Shown here piece by piece: positions 1-8,764 of a stretch of 64,000 nucleotides of DNA (its first letter is position 1; every line of letters begins with the position of its first letter). The stretch spans positions 235,390 through 299,389 of the forward strand of contig NZ_OMPC01000004.1 in the NCBI RefSeq assembly GCF_900312675.1, given 5' to 3'. The DNA is from Aliivibrio sp. EL58. GTDB lineage: Bacteria; Pseudomonadota; Gammaproteobacteria; Enterobacterales; Vibrionaceae. The notes under the pieces were generated by a model. That model was not told the origin of the DNA. It ran no database searches and worked only from the letters and a program-made list of their open reading frames with translations. The translations under genes and the position numbers were made by a program.

Positions 1-244
1 TTAAAACAATAACTTTCATATCTGGATTAAATCGTAAAATCTTTTTAGTGGCTTCTAATCCACCGATCCCGGGCATATTCATATCCATAAGGACAATATC
101 TGCCTGCTCTGTTCGACACCATTTTACGGCGTCTTCACCGCTGTCAGCTTCCCCTACTACTTTAATTCCACGGACGTCTTCAAGAATACGTCTAATCCCT
201 GTGCGAACCAGCTCATGATCATCTACAAGGAATACTTTAATCAC
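1..244 (-). CDS. uvrY: UvrY/GacA-type response regulator, N-terminal part (cut by the window edge)
   Basis: About 81 residues of the receiver domain of a NarL/FixJ-class response regulator are visible; the LuxR-type HTH output domain lies outside the window. The protein starts IKVFLVDDHELVRTGIRRIL, has the acidic DD pair, and its phosphoacceptor Asp lies in the segment VLMDMNMPGIGG. The sequence agrees closely with what I recall of E. coli UvrY and Vibrio VarA/GacA, the partner of sensor BarA/VarS that drives Csr small RNAs. The start is GTG at 244, chosen because a CGGAG ribosome site lies 8 bases upstream and the residues align with family starts. The 243 bases between it and polB hold its promoter region. 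Assignment within the NarL family rests on the N-terminal half only. Confidence 0.88.
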   Translation of the reverse strand, partial: MIKVFLVDDHELVRTGIRRILEDVRGIKVVGEADSGEDAVKWCRTEQADIVLMDMNMPGIGGLEATKKILRFNPDMKVIVL

Positions 245-487
245 AACTGACACTCCGACTTAAATTTACTGCGCACCTCGACTGAGGCAAATTTTATGGC
301 CTATTTTACCTTAAAAAATAAGGTTGTCGCCTATTGATTATGTGTTTGTACGCAAAGTTTTACTATTTATATAGTATTGACTTTAGTACCTATTTACCTT
401 TTCATGCTGCATCTCTAAAGAAACACCACACGCTTGAAAATAAATAAATTCAATCAACTATTTATCAATATACAATAAAAGCAATCG

Positions 488-2857
488 TTAAAATAGACCT
501 AATTGCGATGCTGATAATTGCATGAAATCCAATCCTATAAAAGGAAGAATACCATCAGCAATCGGTTTTAATTGTTTTTCGACATAATGATCGTAATCGA
601 TTGGGCTTTTTAAATACTCTAACGGCTCAGGGCCTGAAGTAGTGATAACATACTCAATCCAGCCCCCATATTTATATTGTGCTGATTTGCCCATTTTTTG
701 GTGATAATAGTCGGCCAATCTCGCGGCTTTCACATGCGGAGGGACATTCTTTTGATAATCATCCAACTTTCTTCTTAATCGCTTACGATAAATAAGTTGG
801 TCATCTAATTTGCCTGAGCGTGTATCATCCACATAATTACGTACGTATTCTTTTACTTCTTGCTGATGAAACACTTTATCAAATAATACCTTTTGAAAGG
901 TTTGAGATAACGGAGTCCAATCTGTACGAACTGTTTCTAATCCTTTAAAAATAATTTCTTCTTTGCCATTTTTTCTAATCAGGCCTGCATAACGTTTTTT
1001 AGAACCCGTTTCAGAGCCACGAATAGTCGGCATCAAAAAAGTACGATAATGGGTTTCATATTCAAGTTCTAATGCAGAATCTATGGCGTAAACATCCTGT
1101 AAATGTTGTGTCCACCATTGGTTAATATAAGTAATTAACTCTTTGCCTATCTCATCGGCCTTTTCTGAAGACATCTCCTGCCCTAGCGTCACAAAGGTAG
1201 AATCTGTATCACCGTAAATGACTTCATAGCCCTTTGATTCAATCAACTCACGGGTGGTTTTCATTATTTCATGTCCACGCATGGTTATTGACGACGCTAA
1301 TCTGTGATCAAAAAAACGACAGCCAGATGAGCCTAATACGCCATAAAATGAATTCATGATGATTTTTATTGCTTGAGAAAATGCTTTTTCATTATTCTTT
1401 TTAGCGACATCTCTGGCAGACCATAAAGATTCAATCAATCCAGGAAGGAAATGATGAGTTCGATGGAACCGCCCACCTCTGAATCCATCGATAGCAAATT
1501 CTTCACCTTTTCCTACTTCTAATTTTAACCCTTCAAGCAATCCAAGGGGATCAATCCTAAAAGTTCTAATAATCGATGGGTAAAGTGATTTAAAATCTAA
1601 CACTAATACTGAATCATATAAGCCGGGCTTTGAGTTCATGACATAACCGCCAGGGCTTGCTATCCAATTTTCACTCTCAAGATTAGGGGCAATATAGCCA
1701 GAACGATGTAATCGAGGTAAATATAAGTTAGTGAATGCTGCAACCGAACCACCGACACGATCTAATTCAACCCCTGTGAGCTTCGTTCGTTCAATAACAA
1801 AATCGATAATGTGGGTATGTTCAAATATACGAGTAACTAATACGCAATCTTGAAGATTATATTTAGCAAGTGATTGCTTGTCTTCGCGATACATTCGGTT
1901 GATTTCACCCATACGATCGCTCGGATCATGGATTGATTTACCTTCATTAAACAACTCTTGTGATACTGACTCTAAAGACCAACTAGAAAAATGATAAGTC
2001 GCCGTTTTAAGGGCATCAATCCCATCTAGCACGACTCTTCCAGGGAAAGAGAGAAAGCCTTGTTGACGATTTTTATCTGACTCTCGCCAATATAAAGTGC
2101 TATTTCCACGCCCAACTCGAAATGCTAAGTTATGCCATTTTGCTCGTTGAATTAATAAGCGAAAATCAAAATTAATCACGTTCCAACCAATGACAATATC
2201 AGGATCAAAGGTTTGAAACCAACGCTCCAGCGCAAGTAATAACGCCTTTTCGTTCTCTACCCACTCAATCGCTAGCTCACTTTCTTCCGGCTTACCAATC
2301 ATGATAATACGAGTGTCTAGATCACTGTGCAGGGCGACTGAATACAAAATCCCTTTTTCAGAACATTCGATATCTAAAGAGACTTTACTAAATACAGGAG
2401 TCACTGGTGTGGCTTTTATTTTTACATTTCGATATTCAACATGGTCTTTTCGCTGTATCGGCGTCCCAATAAAAGAGAGCCCACCACAAATAAATCGCTC
2501 CATTAGATAACGATCCGCCAAACGAATATCACTTTCAAAAATAGGTAACTGAGCTTGCTCAAAATATTGAGCAACCTGTCGCTTTTGTTGAGTCGACGAA
2601 AAATAAATACCAAGGACAGGTTGATGATGATAGGTCGTTAATTGTGTGGATTTAAGTGTGTATGAAATATTGAGATTCTTTAATAAACTCTCATACTCTG
2701 ACAATCTTTCTTGTAAAATAAAGGCAACCGCAAGCTCATTATCAATAAGTAAATGTGCAATATGACCATCACACTTAACCCATAAATCAACTAAGGTTTG
2801 TGAATTTATTTCTTTATTTTGTCGGGTAAGTAAAAATCCAGTCTGATGTGAATTCAC
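488..2857 (-). CDS. polB: DNA polymerase II (family B)
   Basis: A full-length 789-residue family B DNA polymerase with 3'-5' proofreading, as in E. coli Pol II (783 residues), which helps restart and bypass replication at damaged DNA. The exonuclease Exo I motif DIE is near residues 162-164 and Exo II NFDF near 229-232. Polymerase motif A (DFKSLYPS) is near residue 421 and motif C (YGDTDS) near 548, followed by KKRYAG. The gene lies 2 bases after the nucleotidyltransferase gene at 2860-3648, so the two are probably cotranscribed. In E. coli polB is LexA-controlled; I see no convincing LexA box before this operon. No key residue appears missing. Confidence 0.97.
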   Translation of the reverse strand: MNSHQTGFLLTRQNKEINSQTLVDLWVKCDGHIAHLLIDNELAVAFILQERLSEYESLLKNLNISYTLKSTQLTTYHHQPVLGIYFSSTQQKRQVAQYFEQAQLPIFESDIRLADRYLMERFICGGLSFIGTPIQRKDHVEYRNVKIKATPVTPVFSKVSLDIECSEKGILYSVALHSDLDTRIIMIGKPEESELAIEWVENEKALLLALERWFQTFDPDIVIGWNVINFDFRLLIQRAKWHNLAFRVGRGNSTLYWRESDKNRQQGFLSFPGRVVLDGIDALKTATYHFSSWSLESVSQELFNEGKSIHDPSDRMGEINRMYREDKQSLAKYNLQDCVLVTRIFEHTHIIDFVIERTKLTGVELDRVGGSVAAFTNLYLPRLHRSGYIAPNLESENWIASPGGYVMNSKPGLYDSVLVLDFKSLYPSIIRTFRIDPLGLLEGLKLEVGKGEEFAIDGFRGGRFHRTHHFLPGLIESLWSARDVAKKNNEKAFSQAIKIIMNSFYGVLGSSGCRFFDHRLASSITMRGHEIMKTTRELIESKGYEVIYGDTDSTFVTLGQEMSSEKADEIGKELITYINQWWTQHLQDVYAIDSALELEYETHYRTFLMPTIRGSETGSKKRYAGLIRKNGKEEIIFKGLETVRTDWTPLSQTFQKVLFDKVFHQQEVKEYVRNYVDDTRSGKLDDQLIYRKRLRRKLDDYQKNVPPHVKAARLADYYHQKMGKSAQYKYGGWIEYVITTSGPEPLEYLKSPIDYDHYVEKQLKPIADGILPFIGLDFMQLSASQLGLF

Positions 2858-2859
2858 TC

Positions 2860-3648
2860 TTAACCTATTCTTCTTTCAATCTTATTAAATTCACCGACAA
2901 CCCAACCACCAAATTCTTGTAATAATGCAACTGCTGAGCGCTTAGGTATTTTTCGTCCTTTTAATAACATGACGACTCTTTCGATCTCTGTTTGTTTCTC
3001 AGGGTAATACTCTAAGAATTTTCGTGCGCATAATATTGGGTGATCATACCACCCTTTATCTTTGTGCATGACTAGAGAGTAGCAGCTGCGTAGTAGCTTT
3101 TTCGCGATGGTTTTTTGGTGTTCTACTTGAGAATCGATAGTTTGACTGGCAGAGATTTTCTTTATATATACCTCTAACCACTCTTCAATATCCATATTCA
3201 TGTTTTTGGCTATTTCCCAACTTGGTTCAAAATCACCAAATCGAGTCGATAGATCATCACCAAAAATACAAACACAGCAATGACGAAGCCAAAACCCCCA
3301 ACTAAATATGGATTCTAACTGCAGTACTTCTGCGGTTTCGCCAATAGTAAAGGTAACACCAGTTATTTGAGGGTATTTGGATTGGAAGCGAACTTTAATC
3401 GTGTTTATTAACGTCTGCTCTTTATTTGTCAAAGGAACGGTTGTTAATAAGGTGACGTCTAAATTTGAACGCCCTGCTGTCGCTTCTCGTCTTGCTACGC
3501 TGCCGTATAAATAAACACTATGAACGGATTTAGGTGCAGCAGAACGAATATGTCCTATAAGATCACGGATAACGATTTCGAATTCTTTTTGAAAGGGTGA
3601 TTGTTTATCAATAATAGGTAAAGTATAGCGAGACACAAAGCACTCCAA
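2860..3648 (-). CDS. Nucleotidyltransferase-fold protein with an altered metal-binding motif
   Basis: A 262-residue protein with a Pol beta-type nucleotidyltransferase signature near residues 49-68: GSVARREA followed by SNLDV. Active family members normally have two acidic residues in this place (Asp-x-Asp); here the first is Asn, so catalysis may be lost or rely on another residue. The C-terminal half is helical and resembles the substrate or HEPN-like helical part found after such domains. It precedes polB by 2 bases and likely shares its transcript. The natural substrate is unknown. I would not call it an aminoglycoside adenylyltransferase on this evidence. Confidence 0.72.
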   Translation of the reverse strand: MECFVSRYTLPIIDKQSPFQKEFEIVIRDLIGHIRSAAPKSVHSVYLYGSVARREATAGRSNLDVTLLTTVPLTNKEQTLINTIKVRFQSKYPQITGVTFTIGETAEVLQLESIFSWGFWLRHCCVCIFGDDLSTRFGDFEPSWEIAKNMNMDIEEWLEVYIKKISASQTIDSQVEHQKTIAKKLLRSCYSLVMHKDKGWYDHPILCARKFLEYYPEKQTEIERVVMLLKGRKIPKRSAVALLQEFGGWVVGEFNKIERRIG

Positions 3649-3696
3649 TCAAGATAGATAAGGAGTTATGATCGCGATTTCATGGTTAAAAAGCAA

Positions 3697-3726
3697 TAAA
3701 AAAACCGACCATTGAGGTCGGTTTGT
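3697..3726 (-). terminator. Rho-independent terminator of the NhaC-family transporter gene
   Basis: Read on the minus strand, a 7-9 bp stem AAACCGACC / GGTCGGTTT with a 5-base loop is followed by a run of T. It lies just after the stop codon at 3744. Confidence 0.85.
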
Positions 3727-3743
3727 TTAAGATAGTTTATGCC

Positions 3744-5330
3744 TTAAGCTGTAATTGCTCTCTTTTTAGACAGAACCATTAAGCCTGCACACACTAAAAT
3801 AAACGCGGCTGTTGAAGCAATGAATGCCATCAATACTGAACCAGTAAAACCAAGAGCGATATAACCAATTGCTGAAACTCCGGCAACTGATAATGCATAA
3901 GGTAGTTGTGTTGATACATGGTCAATATGACTACAACGAGCACCCGTTGAAGACAAGATTGTCGTATCAGAGATTGGAGAACAATGGTCACCAAATACTG
4001 AACCAGCTAATACTGCGCCTAACATTGGTAAGATTAGCGCAATGTCCGTTGCTCCTGCCATGTCACCTGCAATTGGTAGCATGATGCCGAATGTACCCCA
4101 TGATGTACCGGTACTAAATGCCATCAAACCAGATAGTAAGAATAAGATAACAGGGATCCAATGAATACCAATGCTACCTTGAGCTAAACTAGATAGGTAA
4201 GAACCAGTGCTCATATCACCGATAACCGAGCCAATTGTCCATGCAAAGAATAGAATTAAGATTGCACCAAACATTGATTTAGCACCAATCCACATTGTCA
4301 TTCCAATATCTTTTGCTGAGATGTCTTGACGGAATACAGTAATAAGAGCAGCAGCTAGACCAATTAAACCACCGTAGCAAAGCGAAGCGCCTACATCGGT
4401 ATTTTCAAACGCACCTAAAATATTAAATTCTTTACCATCACCAATTAATGCTTGAGCACCGGTGTAAATCATAAAGAAAATAGTCGCAACGATAAGTACG
4501 ATAATTGGGAAGATTAAATCAGATACTTTTCCTGTTTCACTTTCTGTAATGTTTAGCTCTTCGTTTAAGTCTTTAGATTCAGCATTAACCGCTTGATCAT
4601 CAAAACCATTACCACGCGCCGCTTCATTTTCATGATCGCGCATTGGGCCAACATCTAATTGGAACCAAACAACAGCAAATACCATTAATAATGCGAAGAC
4701 TGCATAAAAGTTCATAGGGATTAAGCGAACGTAAGCACCTAAAGCAGAATATTCAGTCACACCATGTGAAACTAAAATGCCACCAATAATCGTAATGATG
4801 TAAGCGCCCCAGCTTGATGCTGGCATTAATACACACATTGGTGCAGCTGTTGAATCTAGAATATAAGCTAGCTTTGCTCTTGATACATAAAAACGGTCAG
4901 TTACAGGGCGGGATATTGAACCAACAGCTAAGCTATTAAAATAATCATCAACAAAAATGAAAACACCAAGGAAGGCAGCAAGAAGTTTTGCTCCACGTTT
5001 ACTTTTAATTCTTGTTTGTGCCCACTCAGCAAAAGCTCGAGTACCACCAGAAAGCGTTAAAAGTGCCGTCGTCATTCCTAATAAAAGAAGAAAAGCGACA
5101 ATACTCATATTCCAAGTATTAATAGAACCATCATCGATAAAAACACCTTTAACAGAGCTAAAAGTATAAGATGCAGTGCCAGAAATGGAGAAGTTAGACA
5201 GCAAAATTGCGCCTAGAACGATACCTACACCAAGAGAAAGTAGTACTCGGCGAGTAACAATTGCTAAACCCAATGCAACCAATGGGGGCAATATCGATAT
5301 CGGAGAATTTGAAAAATCAGCTAAGTTCAT
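3744..5330 (-). CDS. NhaC-superfamily transporter under a lysine riboswitch, probable lysine transporter
   Basis: A 528-residue inner-membrane protein with about 12 hydrophobic segments, typical of the NhaC family of Na+/H+ antiporters (conserved segments FVDDYFNSLAVGS near 125, SSWGAYI near 172, and GSVFGDHCSPISDTTI near 443). A charged hydrophilic loop lies near residues 230-270. The 5' region holds a lysine riboswitch (5412-5592). Comparative work on lysine riboswitches describes NhaC-superfamily members under such elements (named LysW) as predicted lysine transporters. I therefore infer lysine uptake rather than plain Na+/H+ exchange; the transport direction and coupling ion cannot be read from sequence. 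The start ATG at 5330 directly abuts the proposed sequestering hairpin and lacks a strong ribosome site. Confidence 0.85.
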   Translation of the reverse strand: MNLADFSNSPISILPPLVALGLAIVTRRVLLSLGVGIVLGAILLSNFSISGTASYTFSSVKGVFIDDGSINTWNMSIVAFLLLLGMTTALLTLSGGTRAFAEWAQTRIKSKRGAKLLAAFLGVFIFVDDYFNSLAVGSISRPVTDRFYVSRAKLAYILDSTAAPMCVLMPASSWGAYIITIIGGILVSHGVTEYSALGAYVRLIPMNFYAVFALLMVFAVVWFQLDVGPMRDHENEAARGNGFDDQAVNAESKDLNEELNITESETGKVSDLIFPIIVLIVATIFFMIYTGAQALIGDGKEFNILGAFENTDVGASLCYGGLIGLAAALITVFRQDISAKDIGMTMWIGAKSMFGAILILFFAWTIGSVIGDMSTGSYLSSLAQGSIGIHWIPVILFLLSGLMAFSTGTSWGTFGIMLPIAGDMAGATDIALILPMLGAVLAGSVFGDHCSPISDTTILSSTGARCSHIDHVSTQLPYALSVAGVSAIGYIALGFTGSVLMAFIASTAAFILVCAGLMVLSKKRAITA

Positions 5331-5411
5331 GATCTACAACAACCAGTTTGGTTGGAGATCTACTGTTGATACGGCAATGCCGTTAAAGGAAGTGAATGTT
5401 AAAACATTTCC
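5331..5411 (-). promoter_or_regulatory. Expression platform of the lysine riboswitch
   Basis: On the minus strand the 3' strand of aptamer helix P1 (CTACTGT, about 5420-5414) is complementary over 7 bases to ACAGTAG at about 5366-5360. Next to it, GATCT (5360-5356) and AACCA can pair with TGGTT and with AGATC (5335-5331), which touches the ATG at 5330. The two pairings compete at their edge. This suggests translational control: lysine keeps P1 closed and lets the start codon be hidden. No U-tract terminator is seen here. This is a model from inspection, not a folding result. Confidence 0.6.
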
Positions 5412-5592
5412 CCACAGTAGCGCTCCATAGTTAAAAAATAAAATTGACTATGGCAGTGTTATTCCTTTTCGAAATAACCCCAGCTAAATACATCTGATTA
5501 ACGTACTTAACTTCGGCATTGACTCCTTTCGATCGCTGTCATCAGAATCACCCTCTAACAATCTACTTTTAGGCAATGCGCCTCTACCCGTT
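5412..5592 (-). promoter_or_regulatory. Lysine riboswitch aptamer
   Basis: Read on the minus strand it has the conserved elements of the lysine (L-box) aptamer in order: GGTAGAGGCGC, AAGTAG, GAAAGG, GCCGAAG, GCTGGGGTT with ACACTGCCATAG, and finally CTATGGAGCGCTACT, whose end closes helix P1 with GGTAG. The CATAGT/ACTATG pairing gives P5. Spacing and order match the family. It lies directly upstream of the NhaC-family transporter gene and nothing else is on this strand. Confidence 0.93.
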
Positions 5593-5836
5593 TAGGTGCG
5601 ACCATTGTACGGATCGAACACAACTTTGCAATACTATATCTGAGTATTTTAACATTAACTCATAACATCATTAGAATGAGATACTTTAAATTAATTATCC
5701 TGTTAGCGATTCAATAAACAACAGTCACTTTTAATATTATTATCATTATATCTTTTTATTTCATTATCAAAATATTTGTTATATTATTTTCTTGTTATAT
5801 AATAAATGTATTATCAAAATAAATATGGAATCAATC
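5593..5836. other. Divergent promoter region of the riboswitch transporter and hns
   Basis: A gene-free, very A+T-rich stretch between the aptamer and the hns start. It should hold both promoters. TA-rich -10-like sequences are plentiful (for example around 5780-5810), and no single promoter can be chosen by eye. A+T-rich tracts of this type are also typical of H-NS autoregulation. Confidence 0.5.
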
Positions 5837-6241
5837 ATGTCTGATACTATTAAAACATTACTAAACCTACGTAGCCTACGCGTACTTTCTCGTGAAATGA
5901 CACTTGAGCAATTAGAAGAAGCACTTGAAAAACTGCAATCAGTAGTTGCAGAACGCCAAGAATCTGAAGCTGAAGAACGCTCTCAACTTGCTGAAAAACA
6001 AGCAAAACTTGAAGAGTTCCGTCAAATGATGATCGAGAGCGGTATCGCACCAGAAGACCTATTAGATACTATGTCTTCTACTACTGTTAAGACAAAGCAA
6101 AAACGTGCTCCACGCCCTGCTAAATATAAATTTTTAGATCATGCAGGTGCAGAAAAAACATGGACAGGCCAAGGTCGTACTCCATCAGCACTACAAACTC
6201 AACTAGATGCTGGTAAGTCTTTAGAAGAATTCCTAGTGTAA
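5837..6241 (+). CDS. hns: H-NS nucleoid-structuring, gene-silencing protein
   Basis: A 134-residue protein of normal H-NS length. An N-terminal oligomerisation coiled coil (about 1-80, rich in Glu, Leu and Gln) is followed by a basic linker (KTKQKRAPRPAKYKF near 92-106) and the C-terminal DNA-binding domain with the core motif TWTGQGRTP near 112-120, an AT-hook-like loop that enters the minor groove. It silences A+T-rich, often acquired, DNA. I take the ATG at 5837 as the start; an in-frame upstream extension to 5792 has no ribosome site and adds residues not found in H-NS. It is monocistronic, with a strong terminator after it. Confidence 0.96.
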   Translation: MSDTIKTLLNLRSLRVLSREMTLEQLEEALEKLQSVVAERQESEAEERSQLAEKQAKLEEFRQMMIESGIAPEDLLDTMSSTTVKTKQKRAPRPAKYKFLDHAGAEKTWTGQGRTPSALQTQLDAGKSLEEFLV

Positions 6242-6262
6242 AAGTTAATACTTTTATATTCA

Positions 6263-6291
6263 AAAGCTGCTCTCTTGAGCAGCTTTTTTTA
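6263..6291 (+). terminator. Rho-independent terminator of hns
   Basis: Stem AGCTGCTC / GAGCAGCT with a 4-base loop, followed by seven T, 22 bases after the hns stop codon. Confidence 0.92.
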
Positions 6292-6455
6292 TGTTTGAGA
6301 TATAAAAAAAAACAGAAATCTTCTTAACTATCACAATACTTAGTATATATTCTATTGTATCTGAATGTTTCTGAGGGAATTTTATCTTCATTCTCAAATC
6401 TTAAACAAAAAACAGTGATAAATTAATTCATCACTTTTCATTCAATTTATCTACC

Positions 6456-7214
6456 TTAAAACACGTATGCTATACCGACATTACCTGTTGTACTTGTCGT
6501 ATGCTCTATCATTGAACTCTTTTCTAAATTACCTTCTAGATTTACATATCTAAGACCACCAGTCACACGAATATTCGGTGTTAAATGGAAGTAAGTAGAT
6601 AAACCGACAAAAAATTGCCCATCCCAATCAGCATCAAACTCACTAATTACTCCCTTAGTTCTTTGTGATTCTTCAGCAGACACACCATATAAATGGTTAT
6701 TTAAACGCTCACTATTATATGAGTAACCTATTGACGGAGTTATTGCCCAGCCTTTTCTGCGAATTGGTAATTTCCAAACCGCTTCAGCATATAAGCCATT
6801 ATGTGTATTACCAATATCTGTACCACCGCCAATTTCAAATAAACCAATATGCGTAATGGCTTGGTAAGTCACACCACCTAAGATTGAAGCTTTACGTTCA
6901 TCCAACTGTTGCATTGCTGCATTATCGGAATCTTCAGGCTTAAATGTTCGAGGATCATAAATAAAACGAAAAATGATATTCTGTGGTGTTCCTACTGGAT
7001 ATAAACGGTAACCACCACTAAAGCCACGTAAGAAGAGATGCTCACCTTCGTAACCAACTACTGGAATAACGGTAGTATTGGAAGGTGTTTCTTTATAAAA
7101 AGAAGGTGAATAGGCAGCAGCAGCACCAATCGACCATTGAGAAATTTTTGCATTAGCGCTAGTAGCAACAGTTAATGCAGCCCCAACAATCAATCCACTT
7201 ACTAGTTTATTCAC
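6456..7214 (-). CDS. ompV: MipA/OmpV family outer-membrane protein
   Basis: A 252-residue outer-membrane beta-barrel protein. A signal peptide of about 22 residues (MNKLVSGLIVGAALTVATSA, cleavage after NA) is followed by alternating-pattern strands and a C-terminal aromatic residue (ending YVF), the usual sorting signal. Repeated glycine-rich strands such as GLFEIGGGTDIG and FVGLSTYFHL fit MipA/OmpV, a family of scaffold or porin-like proteins. The gene stands alone between hns and fadR. The exact permeation or adhesion role is unknown. Confidence 0.87.
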   Translation of the reverse strand: MNKLVSGLIVGAALTVATSANAKISQWSIGAAAAYSPSFYKETPSNTTVIPVVGYEGEHLFLRGFSGGYRLYPVGTPQNIIFRFIYDPRTFKPEDSDNAAMQQLDERKASILGGVTYQAITHIGLFEIGGGTDIGNTHNGLYAEAVWKLPIRRKGWAITPSIGYSYNSERLNNHLYGVSAEESQRTKGVISEFDADWDGQFFVGLSTYFHLTPNIRVTGGLRYVNLEGNLEKSSMIEHTTSTTGNVGIAYVF

Positions 7215-7424
7215 GGTAACAACCTTTCTAATTGTTTTATGTATTTATACTTAGATTACGAACAGCATTATACAGTACTTAATACCTTTTCATAGTTTTT
7301 TAGCTTTTGATTTGAAAAATCTGTACTCATAGTAAAAACAACATAAAAAACCACAATGACTAACGTTCCAGCAACGCGTAATAGGATTACAAACAGGTTA
7401 ATCTAGATAACTATATTTTAGGTA

Positions 7425-7456
7425 TAAAAAAAGCAGGCTCAGGGCCTGCTTTTTTA
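7425..7456 (-). terminator. Rho-independent terminator of fadR
   Basis: Stem AGCAGGC / GCCTGCT with a 5-base loop and A-runs on one side and T-runs on the other, so it could work in both directions. It lies 20 bases beyond the fadR stop. Confidence 0.88.
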
Positions 7457-7475
7457 TATATTTTTACAATGACAC

Positions 7476-8318
7476 TTAACTGTCATCTTCTCTAAAATTA
7501 CTTGGTAGATTCAATTTCATCTCATTCCAAATAAGATTACCTTCAATACCATATTGACGCATTCTTGGCATTACTGCATCTTTTCTTTCTTCTTCACAAA
7601 TCTGCTTTAAATCTCGATAGAATTGCAATGCAAGTTCACGAGCTTCTGGATTTGAAAAATAATAACTACCAACACGAGCATATAATTTTTTCAGGCCATT
7701 AAAAATCAGTCCGTAAATTTGATTTCCTGATTTAAAAGCTACACCTTGAAATAACATATAATCGTAATAGTTAAATGTTTTAGCTATCAATATTTCTTCA
7801 CGTTTTACTGGATCTTTCTCGTTATCTTCTTTTACTTCAGCTTTAATTTTAGCACCAAAAGGAGACTCTTCAATAAACGTATTCCAATTATCAGCAGCTA
7901 ATAATTGCTCACAAGATTCGATTACACGATCAAGAGTACGCAAAGAGCCCTCTTTATTCGTTTTAAACGCTTGTCTCATGAAAATACAACTAATATTAGT
8001 ACGTGCCGCTAATAAATCTTCAACAATTGATGTCGCGTTATTCGCATCAACTAATGTCATTAACGTATCTAAAATATGCAGACCCGATGTCTCCATATAA
8101 TCATTAACCTTCGTTGGCTTACCATGTTGGATCGTTAGCCAACCGTCACGGGAAAGACGCTGCAATACTTCGCGAAGCGTTGTTCTTGTAACCCCGATTA
8201 GTTCGGATAATTCACGCTCTGCTGGTAAAATTGAACCAGGAGGGAATCTACCATTCCAAATACTTTCAATAATGTATTTTTCAGCAAATCCAGCAGGACT
8301 TTTAGCCTTAATAACCAT
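7476..8318 (-). CDS. fadR: Fatty-acid metabolism regulator FadR, Vibrio-type with an internal insertion
   Basis: A 280-residue GntR-family regulator. The winged helix-turn-helix is near residues 12-75 ([21 protein letters not shown]), with an FCD-type acyl-CoA-binding domain behind it. E. coli FadR has 239 residues. The extra roughly 40 residues lie in the region near 130-180 ([20 protein letters not shown]), the place where Vibrio FadR is known to carry an insertion linked to an additional acyl-CoA site. It represses fad genes and activates fab genes until long-chain acyl-CoA binds. It is divergent from nhaB, as in E. coli. A matching operator lies before fadH in this window. Confidence 0.96.
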   Translation of the reverse strand: MVIKAKSPAGFAEKYIIESIWNGRFPPGSILPAERELSELIGVTRTTLREVLQRLSRDGWLTIQHGKPTKVNDYMETSGLHILDTLMTLVDANNATSIVEDLLAARTNISCIFMRQAFKTNKEGSLRTLDRVIESCEQLLAADNWNTFIEESPFGAKIKAEVKEDNEKDPVKREEILIAKTFNYYDYMLFQGVAFKSGNQIYGLIFNGLKKLYARVGSYYFSNPEARELALQFYRDLKQICEEERKDAVMPRMRQYGIEGNLIWNEMKLNLPSNFREDDS

Positions 8319-8764
8319 ACAAGTTTACAATCCGTTCTTTATATAAATTAACTGCACTCATCATACCACCAGTTCAATAATTTCTTAACCACTTATTAAA
8401 TTAAGCGACTAATTAGACACATAACTCTCACTTTTAAGCTTGCTTAAACTTGAATATTCAAGCCTAACAATGCTTTTTTTATATACATTTCTTTAGTTTT
8501 AATCATAAAATCGACCAAAGGCACATTTTGATCAATTTACCTCTTTTCGAATATTGACTATTCACTAATAAAGAGTAAAGTTCCCCCGTTTGGTATAAGG
8601 TTAGGTACACATAGGTAGTTATTTGGCAAAGCAGTAACATGATTTTGTTGTTTTTCTAAATAGTTGTTTATCCTTACTAATAACAATATGTTAGGCGATT
8701 ATTATCAACTCCCTACTTAACCTTATTTTTATAGTATTTAATGTAACAATGTAGAGAAAATCAC
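8319..8764. other. fadR-nhaB divergent intergenic region
   Basis: A 446-base gene-free stretch. It holds a perfect 14-base palindrome, CTTGAATATTCAAG, at 8449-8462, and a TTGATCAA palindrome near 8527. Close to fadR, on the minus strand, AACTGGTGGTATGAT matches only the left half of a FadR operator, too weak to claim autoregulation. No open reading frame or RNA gene is evident. Confidence 0.45.

Noticed and set aside
3649-3696. LexA box before the nucleotidyltransferase-polB operon
   Set aside because: polB is SOS-controlled in E. coli, so I looked for a CTGT-N8-ACAG site and found none in the upstream sequence.
8355-8385. FadR autoregulation site before fadR
   Set aside because: Only the left half AACTGGT matches; the right half lacks GACCAG. 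Too weak.
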